Of a DNA stretch of 64,000 bases, positions 51,882-60,556 are shown in pieces; within the stretch, counting starts at the first letter, position 1; each line of letters opens with the position of its first letter. The DNA comes from Streptomyces sp. AC555_RSS877 (GTDB lineage: Bacteria > Actinomycetota > Actinomycetes > Streptomycetales > Streptomycetaceae). The notes beneath the pieces were generated by a model. That model searched no databases. It saw nothing but the letters and a program-made list of their open reading frames with translations, and had not been told where the DNA came from. Made by a program: the position numbers and the translations under genes. The stretch is from positions 1-64,000 of the forward strand of contig NZ_JAGMUK010000088.1 of the NCBI RefSeq assembly GCF_019049245.1, given 5' to 3'.

Positions 51882-52618
51882 GGCTCGCCGGAAAGACAGC
51901 CGTGATCACCGGGGGCTCCCGGGGACTGGGCCGGGCGATCGCGGGACGCTACCTGCTGGAGGGCGCACGGGTGGTGTGCGCGGCGCGCAACCCCTACGAC
52001 ATCAAGGAGGTCCTCGACCTCTGGCCCGGCCGCGGCGCGTACGTCCCGGTCGACGTCACCAGCAACGACTCGGTCACCGCGCTGATGTCCGAGACCGCCG
52101 AGCGCTTCGGCGGCGTGGACATCCTGGTCGCCAACGCAGGCGTGAGCCGGGACGGCCGGGTGGACCGGCTACCGGTCGCCGACTGGCAGGACATGGTGGC
52201 CACCAACCTGACCGGGGTGTTCCTGTGCACCCAGGCGGCGATTCCCTACCTGGAACGCAGCTCGGCCCCCCGGATCGTCAACGTCTCCTCCAGCATGGCC
52301 ACCCGGGTGGCCATCGGGGCGGCCGGCTACTGCGCCACCAAGGCCGCGGTGGAGATGTTCACCCGGGTCAGCGCCATCGAGCTCGGCCCCCGCGGCATCC
52401 TGGTCAATTCCCTGGCCCCGGGCATCCTCGACGAGGGGATGGGCCAGCAGCTCACCGAGAACGACAAAGTCTGGGCGCGCTACCGGACCAGGCTGGCGCT
52501 CGGCCGGCCCGGCGGTGCCGACGAGGCCGCCGACGCGGCGGTGTTCCTGGCCGGTCCCGAATCGAGCTACGTCAACGGCCACGTCCTCGAGGTCAACGGA
52601 GGCCTGCTGTGGTCATGA
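51878..52618 (+). CDS. SDR-family oxidoreductase (FabG-like)
   Basis: A 246-residue classical SDR. TGGSRGLG at residues 11-18 binds NAD(P)H; NAGVS, Ser near 138 (RIVNVSSSMATRVAIGAAG), Tyr151 and Lys155 (GYCATKAAVEMFTRVSAIEL) form the catalytic set; C-terminal HVLEVNGGLLWS closes the fold. It could reduce a 3-ketoacyl thioester, an epoxide-derived diol (cis-dihydrodiol type) or an alcohol made by the oxygenases. AAGGAGGAG precedes ATG 51878. Confidence 0.92.
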   Translation: MRLAGKTAVITGGSRGLGRAIAGRYLLEGARVVCAARNPYDIKEVLDLWPGRGAYVPVDVTSNDSVTALMSETAERFGGVDILVANAGVSRDGRVDRLPVADWQDMVATNLTGVFLCTQAAIPYLERSSAPRIVNVSSSMATRVAIGAAGYCATKAAVEMFTRVSAIELGPRGILVNSLAPGILDEGMGQQLTENDKVWARYRTRLALGRPGGADEAADAAVFLAGPESSYVNGHVLEVNGGLLWS

Positions 52619-53415
52619 CGACCGTACCTACGGTGGAACACCGCTCCGCGTGGCTGGACATCGACGGAGCGGTGGGCATCCTGCACCTGGACCGGCCGCC
52701 GCTGAACGTGCTCGACCGTGCGGCGCAGTCCGCGCTGCGCGCCGCGGCCGAGCAGGCCACGGCCGACGAGCGGGTCCGCGCAGTGGTCCTGCACGGCGGG
52801 CCCAGGGTCTTCTCGGCGGGCGGCGACATCAAGGAGATGGCCGCGATGACGCACGCCGCCATGGTGCGGCACGCCCCGGTGCTCCAGGGCGCCTTCGACG
52901 CGGTGGCCGCCATCCCCAAACCGGTGGTGGCAGCGATCAACGGGCCGGCTCTCGGCGGCGGTTGCGAGCTCGCGCTGACAGCCGACGCGCGCATCTGCGG
53001 AACCGAGGCACACCTCGGGCTGCCCGAGGTCCTGCTCGGCGTCATCCCGGGGGCCGGCGGCACCCAGCGGCTGCCGCGGCTGATCGGACCGGCCAAGGCC
53101 AAGGAGCTGATCTTCACCGGCCGCCAGGTCGGCGCGGACGAGGCGCTTCAGCTGGGCCTGGTGGACCAGGTCGTGCCGACCGGCCAGGTGCTGGACACCG
53201 CGCTGCGGTGGGCCCGGCGCTTCGAAAAGGGCCCCGCACTGGCACTGCACGCCGCCAAGACGGCCGTCGACCAGGGTCTGGCGACCGACCTGGCCGCCGG
53301 GCTGGCCATCGAACGGTCGGTGTTCGCCGCCCTGTTCGCCACCGAGGACCGGCTGACGGGCATGCGGGGATTCGCCGCCGACGGGCCCGGCCGCGCGACC
53401 TTCAACGGGAGGTAG
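52615..53415 (+). CDS. Enoyl-CoA hydratase/isomerase (crotonase family)
   Basis: A 266-residue crotonase. Oxyanion-hole segments FSAGGDIKEMAAM and NGPALGGGCELALTADARIC are present; catalytic Glu118 (GGCELAL) and Glu138 (LGLPEVLLGVIPGAGGTQRL) correspond to the two Glu of true hydratases. In the Paa pathway, crotonases PaaG and PaaF isomerise the ring-1,2-epoxide to oxepin-CoA and hydrate unsaturated CoA esters; this one has both Glu and so favours hydration. Which step it does here is unknown. Overlaps the SDR stop (ATGA). Confidence 0.92.
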   Translation: MTTVPTVEHRSAWLDIDGAVGILHLDRPPLNVLDRAAQSALRAAAEQATADERVRAVVLHGGPRVFSAGGDIKEMAAMTHAAMVRHAPVLQGAFDAVAAIPKPVVAAINGPALGGGCELALTADARICGTEAHLGLPEVLLGVIPGAGGTQRLPRLIGPAKAKELIFTGRQVGADEALQLGLVDQVVPTGQVLDTALRWARRFEKGPALALHAAKTAVDQGLATDLAAGLAIERSVFAALFATEDRLTGMRGFAADGPGRATFNGR

Positions 53416-53420
53416 CCGCC

Positions 53421-55124
53421 ATGCGTACAGCGACCGGCGAGTTCCAGCGCGCCCGCGACCACCTGTTGTCCTCCTACGGGGACCTGCCGCGCGCCCGCGC
53501 CTTCCCCCGGCCCGACCTCGGCGAGACGTTCAGCTGGGTCGCGGACTGGTTCGACGTCATCTCCGACGGCAACGACGCCACCGCGCTGCGCGTGGTCGAC
53601 CTGGACCGGCAGGGCGCGGTCCTCGCCGACACGGCACTGAGCTTCGCCGAGCTGGCCGAGCGATCCCGGCGGGTCGCCGGATGGCTGCGGTCAATCGGTG
53701 TCCAGCGCGGGGACCGCGTCCTGCTCATGCTCGGCAACCGGGTGGAACTGTGGGAGTGCGTACTGGCCGCGTTCCGGCTGGGCGCCGCAGTGATCCCCGC
53801 AGCCGTCCAGCTGACCCCCGACGACCTGGCCGAACGGCTGGAGCGCGGCAAGGTGCGGCACGTCATCGCACAGGCCGACCTCACCCCCAAGCTCGACGGC
53901 CTGCGCGGCCCTTGGACGCGCGTCGCCGTCGGGGACCGCATTGCGGGCTGGCAGCACTACCAGCGGGCCTACGCCGCCGTACCGCTGCGGGAGACGGTAC
54001 GGACCCGGCCCGAGGAGCCCTCGCTCATCTACTTCACCTCGGGTACCACCGCCCGTCCCAAAATGGTCGGGCACACCGGGCTGAGCTATCCGGTCGGTCA
54101 CCTGTCGACCATGTACTGGATCGGCCTGCGCCCCGGTGACGTGCACCTGAACATCTCCTCACCCGGGTGGGCGAAACACGCCTGGAGCTGTCTGTTCGCC
54201 CCCTGGAACGCACAGGCGACGGTCCTGGTCGTCAACCAGCCGCGGTTCGCGGCGCGTCCGCTGCTGGAGATGATGTCGCGCTGCGCGGCGACCTCGTTCT
54301 GCGCTCCGCCCACCGTGTGGCGCAGCCTCATCCAGGAGGACCTCACCCGGTGGCCGATGTCGCTGCGCGAGGCGGTGGCCGCCGGCGAACCGCTGAACGC
54401 GGAGGTCGTGCACCGCATCCGTGACGCCTGGGGCATCACCGTACGGGACGGCTACGGGCAGACCGAGACGACCGCCCAGATCGGGACCCCGCCGGGAATG
54501 CCGGTCGTGGAGGGCGCGTTGGGGTGGGCCCTGCCGGGCTACGACGTGGCGCTGCTGGACCCGCAGACCAACACCCCCGTAGCCGGCGGCTGCGCGGAAG
54601 GCGAGATCTGTCTGCCGCTGGCCGGTCGGCCGCTCGGTCTGATGAGCGGGTACCTCGGCGATCCCGAGGCGACCGCGCGCGCCCTGCACGGCGGCCACTA
54701 CCACACCGGTGACTTCGCCACCCGCGACGCCGAGGGCCTCTTCCGCTTCCAGGGACGCGGGGACGACGTCTTCAAGGCGTCCGACTACCGCATCTCCCCC
54801 TTCGAGCTGGAGAGCGTGCTGCTGCGGCACGCGGCCGTCGCCGATGCCGCGGTGGTGCCCTCGCCCGAGCCACTGCGGCTGGCCGTACCCAAGGCCTACA
54901 TCGCGCTCGCCACCGACTACCGGCCGGAGGCGCGGACCGCCCAGCAGATCCTCGCGCACGCCCGCGAACACCTCGCTCCCTACAAGCGGATCCGCCGGAT
55001 CGAGTTCGCCGAACTGCCCAAGACCATCTCCGGCAAGACACAGCGGGCCGAGCTGCGCAGGCGCGAGGAGCAGCGGCTCACGCGCTCGGCACAGGAGTGG
55101 TGGGAGGAGGACTTCCCCAGCTAG
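53421..55124 (+). CDS. AMP-dependent acyl-CoA synthetase/ligase
   Basis: A 567-residue ANL-superfamily enzyme. Phosphate-binding loop LIYFTSGTTARPKMVGHT is at residues ~202-219; DGYGQTETTAQIG is the A5 motif, YHTGDFATRDAEG and GRGDDVFKASDYRISPFELE the A7/A8 hinge, and LPKTISGKTQRAELRRREE the A10 Lys. It resembles medium-chain/aryl acyl-CoA synthetases (short hinge sequence 'KASDYRISPFE'). It should activate the free acid entering or leaving the pathway, giving the CoA ester needed by a Paa-type epoxidase. GGAGGTAG lies before ATG 53421. Confidence 0.92.
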   Translation: MRTATGEFQRARDHLLSSYGDLPRARAFPRPDLGETFSWVADWFDVISDGNDATALRVVDLDRQGAVLADTALSFAELAERSRRVAGWLRSIGVQRGDRVLLMLGNRVELWECVLAAFRLGAAVIPAAVQLTPDDLAERLERGKVRHVIAQADLTPKLDGLRGPWTRVAVGDRIAGWQHYQRAYAAVPLRETVRTRPEEPSLIYFTSGTTARPKMVGHTGLSYPVGHLSTMYWIGLRPGDVHLNISSPGWAKHAWSCLFAPWNAQATVLVVNQPRFAARPLLEMMSRCAATSFCAPPTVWRSLIQEDLTRWPMSLREAVAAGEPLNAEVVHRIRDAWGITVRDGYGQTETTAQIGTPPGMPVVEGALGWALPGYDVALLDPQTNTPVAGGCAEGEICLPLAGRPLGLMSGYLGDPEATARALHGGHYHTGDFATRDAEGLFRFQGRGDDVFKASDYRISPFELESVLLRHAAVADAAVVPSPEPLRLAVPKAYIALATDYRPEARTAQQILAHAREHLAPYKRIRRIEFAELPKTISGKTQRAELRRREEQRLTRSAQEWWEEDFPS

Positions 55125-55236
55125 CTCCCCGCTCCGCCGGGTGTGGCTGCCGACACGTCACCGACGCAGCCCGCTCGGCCGGCCCTCGGACCCACCACCT
55201 CACCGGCACCGTCCACCACTGAGGCTCGGAGACGCC

Positions 55237-56577
55237 ATGAATCATGTCCTCACATCCGAGGGGCAGCGCAGAAGCGCCGTACTGAGCAGCCTCATCGGCA
55301 ACAGCATCGAGTTCTACGAGTTCCTCATCTACGGGGCGTTCTCGTCGCTGTATTTCGGCAAACTGTTCTTCCCCTCCTTCGCCCCCGCCACCGGAACGCT
55401 GCTGTCCCTGTCGACCTTCGCGGTCGCGTTCGTGGGCAGGCCCCTGGGCGCCCTCGTCTTCGGGCACTTCGGGGACCGACTGGGCCGCAGGACGACGCTG
55501 ATCACCACGCTCACCGTGATGGGCGGCGCGACGGTCCTGATCGGTCTGCTCCCCACCCATCAGACGATCGGCGTCGCCGCTCCGATCCTGCTGACGGTCC
55601 TCCGGTTCGTCCAGGGGTGCTCGCTCGGCGGGGAGTCCAGCGGCGGATTCCTGATGGCGCTGGAGAACGCCCAGCCGGACAAGCGGGGCTTCCTCACCGC
55701 GATCGTCGGCACCGGAAACGCCTGGGGGCTGCTGCTGGCCAACGGCGTCCTGCTGCTCGTCACATTGCTGCCGGACCGACAGGTGCTGTCGTGGGGGTGG
55801 CGACTGCCGTTCCTGGTCAGCGCGGTGCTCGTGGCCTTCGCGCTGCGCGTCCGGCTGCGGCTGGCGGAGACCCCCGAGTTCGAGCAGGTGCAGTCCGCGG
55901 GCGCGGTCCGGACCGTACCGGCGCTCGAGGTCGTGTCGCGGCACGGTCTGCTCACGCTGTGCGCGTCGCTGTCGGCGCTCCCGATGTTCCTGGTGTTCTA
56001 CCTCGGTTCGGTGTTCTCGCTCACCTACGCGTCGACCATCCATGTGAGCCGGTCTCAGATGCTGACGCTGCTCGCCGGGTCGTGCGTCTTCCTGATCGTC
56101 GCCATGCCCTTTTTCGGCCGGCTGGGTGACCGCCGCAACCGCAAGGCAGTCTTCGTCGGCGGCATCGTGGTCATGACGGCGGCCCCGTTCGCCTGGTTCC
56201 CGCTGCTCGGGACCAGGTCCTTCCCGCTGATGGCGCTCGGCTTCCTGGCGCTGTTCGCCGGGTTCGCCGCCAACTACGGCGTGCAAGGGGCGTTCTACCC
56301 GCAGCTGTTCCCCACGGCGCTGCGGTACTCCGGGATGTCCATCAGCTACAACGTGGGCGGTCTGCTCGGCGGCGCCGTCAGCCCGCTCATCGCCACCTCC
56401 CTGCTCGGCAAGTACCACAGCTGGACGCCCATCGCCCTGTACATGGCGGCGGCCGGCGTGATCGGCCTGGCGGCATCGATGTTCCTGCGGGAGCGCCTCG
56501 CCGACTCGCCCGTGCAACACCCCGCTGCCGCACCGGCGGTGGCCGCGCCTGCCGAGGTCGCCACCGCCAGGAGCTGA
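55237..56577 (+). CDS. MHS-type MFS transporter (metabolite:H+ symporter family)
   Basis: A 446-residue 12-helix transporter of the MHS family (proline/betaine ProP, KgtP, ShiA relatives). Landmarks: IGNSIEFYEFLIYGAFSSLY in TM1 (family reads G-x-x-x-E-x-Y/F-D-F), GALVFGHFGDRLGRRTTLIT motif A, RFVQGCSLGGESSGGFLMAL (R-x-x-Q-G-x-x-x-G-G-E) and FGRLGDRRNRKAV. These usually import carboxylates or compatible solutes, so it may bring in the acid precursor, leaving export to the divergent DHA2 protein. ATG 55237 follows a 112-bp gap, the longest in the operon, so a secondary promoter is possible. Confidence 0.9.
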   Translation: MNHVLTSEGQRRSAVLSSLIGNSIEFYEFLIYGAFSSLYFGKLFFPSFAPATGTLLSLSTFAVAFVGRPLGALVFGHFGDRLGRRTTLITTLTVMGGATVLIGLLPTHQTIGVAAPILLTVLRFVQGCSLGGESSGGFLMALENAQPDKRGFLTAIVGTGNAWGLLLANGVLLLVTLLPDRQVLSWGWRLPFLVSAVLVAFALRVRLRLAETPEFEQVQSAGAVRTVPALEVVSRHGLLTLCASLSALPMFLVFYLGSVFSLTYASTIHVSRSQMLTLLAGSCVFLIVAMPFFGRLGDRRNRKAVFVGGIVVMTAAPFAWFPLLGTRSFPLMALGFLALFAGFAANYGVQGAFYPQLFPTALRYSGMSISYNVGGLLGGAVSPLIATSLLGKYHSWTPIALYMAAAGVIGLAASMFLRERLADSPVQHPAAAPAVAAPAEVATARS

Positions 56578-56628
56578 GCGGAACGGCGCGCGCATATCCC
56601 CGTTCGATCCCCAGTGAGGAAGTCCCCG

Positions 56629-57858
56629 ATGTCGTCCCTGTCCACGACCAGTTGCCCCGTTCTCGATCCCACCGGCCGGGCCATGCACGCCGAGGCCACC
56701 TCGCTGCGCGAGGCGCCGGCCGTGCTCGTGGAGCTTCCCGGACCCGTCCGCGCCTGGGCGGTCACCCGACACAGCGTCATCCAGGCGTTGACCAACGACC
56801 CGCGCGTCTCGCGCGACATACGGCAGCACTGGCCCGACCTGACCCACATGCCCGACGGCTGGCCGCTCGCGGCCCTCGCCCTTCAGCAGAGCTTCTTCAA
56901 CTTCTACGGCGAGGAGCACCGCAGGTCCCGGCGCCGCGTCGCCCCCACGTTCTCACCGCGGCAGGTGGAACGCATGCGCCCGCAGGTCCAGACGACCGCC
57001 GACCGCCTGATCGACGCGCTGGCCGCACTGCCCCCGGGAGCCGTCGCCGACATCCGCCAGGCCCTGGCGCTGCCGCTGACCATCACGGTCATCTGCGACC
57101 TGTTCGGCGTCCCCGACCACCTGCGCACCAGGATCGGCACAGGGATCGACGCGGTGCTCAACTCGTCGCTCGGGCCGAAGGAGGCGCTGGCCGCCAGCGA
57201 CAACCTGTACGAGCGCCTGGGCGAACTACTGCGGTACAAGCAGGAGCACCCGGCCGCCGATCTGACCAGCGACCTGCTACTGCCCTCCGACCCCGGTCAG
57301 GAACCGATGTCGCAGGACGTGCTGCTGGGCACACTGTTCCTCATGATCGGCGCCGGTTACGAGACCACCGTCAACCTCCTCACCAGCGCCGTCCAGGCCG
57401 TGCTCAACCACCCCGAGACCCATACCCGGATCCAGGAGGGGACCATCGGCTGGCAGGACGTCATCGAGGAGACGCTGCGCATCGAGGGACCGATCATGCA
57501 CATACCGATGCGCTGCGCCCTGGAGGACATCGACCTGGGTGAAGGCGTCGTCATCCGCAAGGGCGATGCGATCACCGTCGCCTTCGCGGCCGCCGGCCGC
57601 GACCCGGAGCTGCACCCGCAGTGCCCGGAGCGCTTCGACCCCACGCGGTCCAGCAAGGAACACCTCGCGTTCGGTCACGGGCCCCACTTCTGCCTCGGCG
57701 CGCACCTCGCCCGCCTCGAAGCGGACGTCGCCCTCAGCACCCTCTTCAGCCGACTGCCAAACCTCGCTCTGGCGCACCCCGATCAGCAGCCCGCGCGCGT
57801 GGAGTCCTTCATCATCAACGGCCCCCTGGGCCTGGAGGTCGTGCCCCGACCGGCATGA
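56629..57858 (+). CDS. Cytochrome P450
   Basis: A 409-residue soluble bacterial P450. C-helix EEHRRSRRRVAPTFSPRQVE binds a heme propionate; I-helix IGAGYETTVNLLTSAVQAVL has the oxygen-activating Glu-Thr; K-helix E281-x-x-R284 (EETLRIEGPIM); heme ligand Cys355 in AFGHGPHFCLGAHLARLEAD. It hydroxylates or epoxidises a small substrate, probably a late tailoring step. Needs ferredoxin and reductase from elsewhere since none is encoded here. AGGAAG precedes ATG 56629. Last gene of the + operon; the hairpin 58073-58110 follows. Confidence 0.93.
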   Translation: MSSLSTTSCPVLDPTGRAMHAEATSLREAPAVLVELPGPVRAWAVTRHSVIQALTNDPRVSRDIRQHWPDLTHMPDGWPLAALALQQSFFNFYGEEHRRSRRRVAPTFSPRQVERMRPQVQTTADRLIDALAALPPGAVADIRQALALPLTITVICDLFGVPDHLRTRIGTGIDAVLNSSLGPKEALAASDNLYERLGELLRYKQEHPAADLTSDLLLPSDPGQEPMSQDVLLGTLFLMIGAGYETTVNLLTSAVQAVLNHPETHTRIQEGTIGWQDVIEETLRIEGPIMHIPMRCALEDIDLGEGVVIRKGDAITVAFAAAGRDPELHPQCPERFDPTRSSKEHLAFGHGPHFCLGAHLARLEADVALSTLFSRLPNLALAHPDQQPARVESFIINGPLGLEVVPRPA

Positions 57859-58072
57859 CGCGCCCCCGCCGTCGGCGTCCGCCTCAGCTTCGTGAGCGGA
57901 CGCCGGCGGCGCGTCCATGTCGTCGGCCGGGTCGCCCGGCCCGCTCCACCGCTGCGCCGGTCCTGTCCGGCACGGCCACCGACGTGGTGCGGACGTCGGC
58001 TCGGCCGACAGCACACGACACACCGGCGGCGCAGCAAGGCGGGGATGCAGCACGACCGGGGCGGAGTCGACG

Positions 58073-58110
58073 CAGCGGCGCCCGGCGGGAGGACCCGCCG
58101 GGCGCCGCTG
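58073..58110. terminator. Bidirectional hairpin terminator, 17-bp perfect stem
   Basis: 58073-58089 pairs perfectly with 58094-58110 around AGGA. It lies between the converging ends of the P450 gene (57858, +) and the flavin monooxygenase gene (58145, -), and so closes both operons. Confidence 0.9.
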
Positions 58111-58144
58111 TTCGCGTCGTGCCGACTGCCGAAGCCGACGGTGG

Positions 58145-59449
58145 TCAGCCCCAGAGCCGGCCGAGCGCCGCCGGCGAGCGGTGGCGCAGCGTGTTGTCCA
58201 GGTGGATGCCGCGGGCGACCCGCTCGGCCTGGATCCGGGTGGAGGCAATGAGCAGCGGCATCACCGAGCCGCCCTCGGGCAGGCCCGCGTAGTACAGCCC
58301 CGGCAGGGTGCCGCCCCCCGCGTGGTGCACCGGCATGCCGCTCTCGTCCAGGGCCCTGCGGGGCAGGATGCCGTAGTCGGGCACGAATCCCGTGGCCCAG
58401 ACGATCGTCGTGATGTTCTGGGCGGCCAGGTCCAGCTTGTCGCCGTAGTCGGCGAACTGTGAGGGGTTGAAGGGGGGTACGGGCGTGCGCTCGGGCACGA
58501 CCAGGCCGTGCCGCTCTATCGCGGTGTCGATGGCCCTGAGGAGTTCGGTCTCGGCGCGGGCTGCGTCCCGTGCGATCGCGCGGACGTTGTCCTCGAGCAG
58601 CAGGATGTCACCCTGCACACCGCGGACGGTGCCGACGAGGGTGACGCCCTTGCAGGCCAGCACCCCGAGGCTGAGGTCGCGGCCGCCGGCCTTGCCACTG
58701 AGCACCGACACGCCCGGCAGGACCGGAGAGTCGCCTCGCCCGCCGGACGCGGACTCCAAGTTGCCCTCCAGCGGCAGCAGTTGCAGCCAGTCCAGGACCT
58801 GGGCGCCCCGGTAGCGGCGCGGCGAGGTCTTGTGCCGGCCGACCGCGAGGTACACCTGCCGGCCGGCGTCGCGCAGATCCTCGGCGATCTGCTGGCCGCT
58901 GTTGCCCGAGCCCACGACGAGCACCGCGCCGGGCGGCAGGGACTGGGGGTCGCGGTAGTAGCGGGTGTGCAGCTGGGTGATCGACACGTCGATCCGGGCG
59001 GTCAGCTCGGGCAGGCGCGGCGAGGAGTAGCCGCCGAGGGCGGCGACGACGTTGCGGGCCTCGACGCTCCGGCCGTTCTCCAGGTGGAGCCGGAAGCGTG
59101 CGTCGGGGTGTGCAGGGGCGTCGAGGGGTGCCTCCACCGACCGCACGGGTGTGTGCTCGCGCACGTCGATGCCCGCCTCGGCCACGTAGCGCCGCAGCCG
59201 CCAGGCGACCTCGCGGGCCGGCATGTATCCCTCGGGGTCGTCTCCGTCGTAGGGCATGCCGGGGAAGGTGACGGTCCGGTTGGGCGTGTTGACGCGCAGG
59301 CTCTCCCAGCGCTCCTTCGCCCAGGCCTGGCCGATCTCCCCCCGCTCGAAGACCACCGCCCGGTAGCCGAGCCGGGCGAGTGAGCCCGCGACCGAGCACC
59401 CTTGCTGGCCCCCTCCGACGACGGCGGTCTCGACGAACTCGGTCATCAT
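58145..59449 (-). CDS. Flavin-containing monooxygenase-like oxidoreductase
   Basis: A 434-residue two-dinucleotide-fold flavoprotein. FAD motif TAVVGGGQQGCSVAGSLARL at the N-terminus; NADPH motif VLVVGSGNSGQQIAEDLRDA mid-protein; TTIVWATGFVPDYGIL is the ATG-type hinge of FMO/YUCCA relatives. It lacks a visible Baeyer-Villiger fingerprint (F-x-G-x3-H-x3-W/Y) in the normal place, so N- or C-hydroxylation is as likely as ring expansion. Distal gene of the - operon, reading away from the MDR reductase at 59514 by 64 bp. Confidence 0.87.
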   Translation of the reverse strand: MMTEFVETAVVGGGQQGCSVAGSLARLGYRAVVFERGEIGQAWAKERWESLRVNTPNRTVTFPGMPYDGDDPEGYMPAREVAWRLRRYVAEAGIDVREHTPVRSVEAPLDAPAHPDARFRLHLENGRSVEARNVVAALGGYSSPRLPELTARIDVSITQLHTRYYRDPQSLPPGAVLVVGSGNSGQQIAEDLRDAGRQVYLAVGRHKTSPRRYRGAQVLDWLQLLPLEGNLESASGGRGDSPVLPGVSVLSGKAGGRDLSLGVLACKGVTLVGTVRGVQGDILLLEDNVRAIARDAARAETELLRAIDTAIERHGLVVPERTPVPPFNPSQFADYGDKLDLAAQNITTIVWATGFVPDYGILPRRALDESGMPVHHAGGGTLPGLYYAGLPEGGSVMPLLIASTRIQAERVARGIHLDNTLRHRSPAALGRLWG

Positions 59450-59513
59450 GGCAACGCTCCTGGTCCGCTTGGGAAATGATTTCTCGTCGGGCGGTGGTGC
59501 GTCAGCGATCGGT

Positions 59514-60524
59514 TCACGCGCCGGAGGCGTCGGCCCAGGGCAGCACGACCGTCTTGCCCGTGGCCTGGTCGGTCTCCATCCGGCGGTGGGCGGCCGCGAT
59601 GTCGTCCAGGGCGAAGACGCGGTCGAGGTTCGGCCGGTAGACGCCCGCCTCGATCGCGTCGACGATCCGCTGCAACAGACCCTGGCCCGTGTTGCCCTTG
59701 AGGGTGTCGCTGTGAAAGGCGGTGAGTCTGGTCCCGGTGGGGATCATGGCGATCGGTTCGAAGTCGGGGATCAGCCAGCCGCTGAGCGAACCCGCCACGC
59801 ATACCGTCCCGCCGCGGCGCACCAGCCGCAGTGAGTCCGGCACGGTGCTGGTCCCCACGAGGTCCAGCACATGTTCCGGGCCGTCGGGCCACAGTGCGTG
59901 CACGGTGTCCGCCAGCGGCCGGGCGTCGTCCAGCAGGACGTGGTCTACGCCGGCCGCCTTCAGTGCCTCGGCCTTGTCCCGGTTGCGGGTGGTGGCCGCG
60001 ATCTCGACGCCGTGGGCAGCGGCGATCTGCGCCGCCGCCAACCCCACCGAGGAGGTCCCGCCGCGGATCAGCAGCCGTCCGCCGCCCTCGGGTGCGATAC
60101 CCAGGGCGTCCAGGGAGCCGCGCGCGGTCAGGTAGGTCTCGGGCAACGCCGCCAGGACCTCCCACGGCAGGGTGGTGGTCACCGGCATCAGCAGGGCGTT
60201 CGGCAGGAGGGCGTACTGCGCGTAGCCGCCGTCGAACTGACGGCCCATCTCCCCCATCACCGCCGCGACAGTCGTCCCGACCGGCAGCAGGGGATCGGTG
60301 GAGTCGGCCACGACACCCACGCACTCGATGCCCAGCACGCGGGGGAAGGCGACGCTCGGGGAGTGTCCCTGACGGGTTCTCAGCTCGGAGCGGTTCAGGC
60401 CCGCGCCGTGCACGCGTACCAGGCTCCAGCCGTCGCGGACCTCGGGGACGGGCAGGTCGTGGATCTGCAGGACCTCGGGACCGCCCGCCGCGACGCAGAC
60501 CGCCGCGCGCATCGTCGTACTCAC
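59514..60524 (-). CDS. Medium-chain (quinone oxidoreductase-type) dehydrogenase/reductase
   Basis: A 336-residue MDR-superfamily protein, quinone oxidoreductase/enoyl reductase branch. It has no catalytic or structural zinc Cys cluster. NADPH site: LLIRGGTSSVGLAAAQIAAA. N-terminal GroES-like part: VRVHGAGLNRSELRTRQGHS and VLGIECVGVVADS. It probably reduces an activated double bond or quinone. GTG at 60524 has AAGGTGG at correct spacing; a TTG at 60530 and the Met at 60512 are alternatives. It sits 32 bp after the aldehyde dehydrogenase in the - operon. Confidence 0.9.
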   Translation of the reverse strand: MSTTMRAAVCVAAGGPEVLQIHDLPVPEVRDGWSLVRVHGAGLNRSELRTRQGHSPSVAFPRVLGIECVGVVADSTDPLLPVGTTVAAVMGEMGRQFDGGYAQYALLPNALLMPVTTTLPWEVLAALPETYLTARGSLDALGIAPEGGGRLLIRGGTSSVGLAAAQIAAAHGVEIAATTRNRDKAEALKAAGVDHVLLDDARPLADTVHALWPDGPEHVLDLVGTSTVPDSLRLVRRGGTVCVAGSLSGWLIPDFEPIAMIPTGTRLTAFHSDTLKGNTGQGLLQRIVDAIEAGVYRPNLDRVFALDDIAAAHRRMETDQATGKTVVLPWADASGA

Positions 60525-60556
60525 AGGCAACCACCTTGCGGGTGTCCGGGTGCCGG

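Noticed and set aside
55078..56919. Long minus-strand frame opposite the MHS transporter
   Set aside because: Antisense shadow rich in Arg, Gly and Glu with no recognisable domain; the sense frame encodes a clear 12-helix transporter.
47339..57858. Ordinary phenylacetate catabolic operon
   Set aside because: PaaE, PaaZ, PaaH and PaaJ are not present and two KAS III genes, a P450 and exporter-linked regulation are; the context is biosynthetic rather than catabolic, though this is inference.
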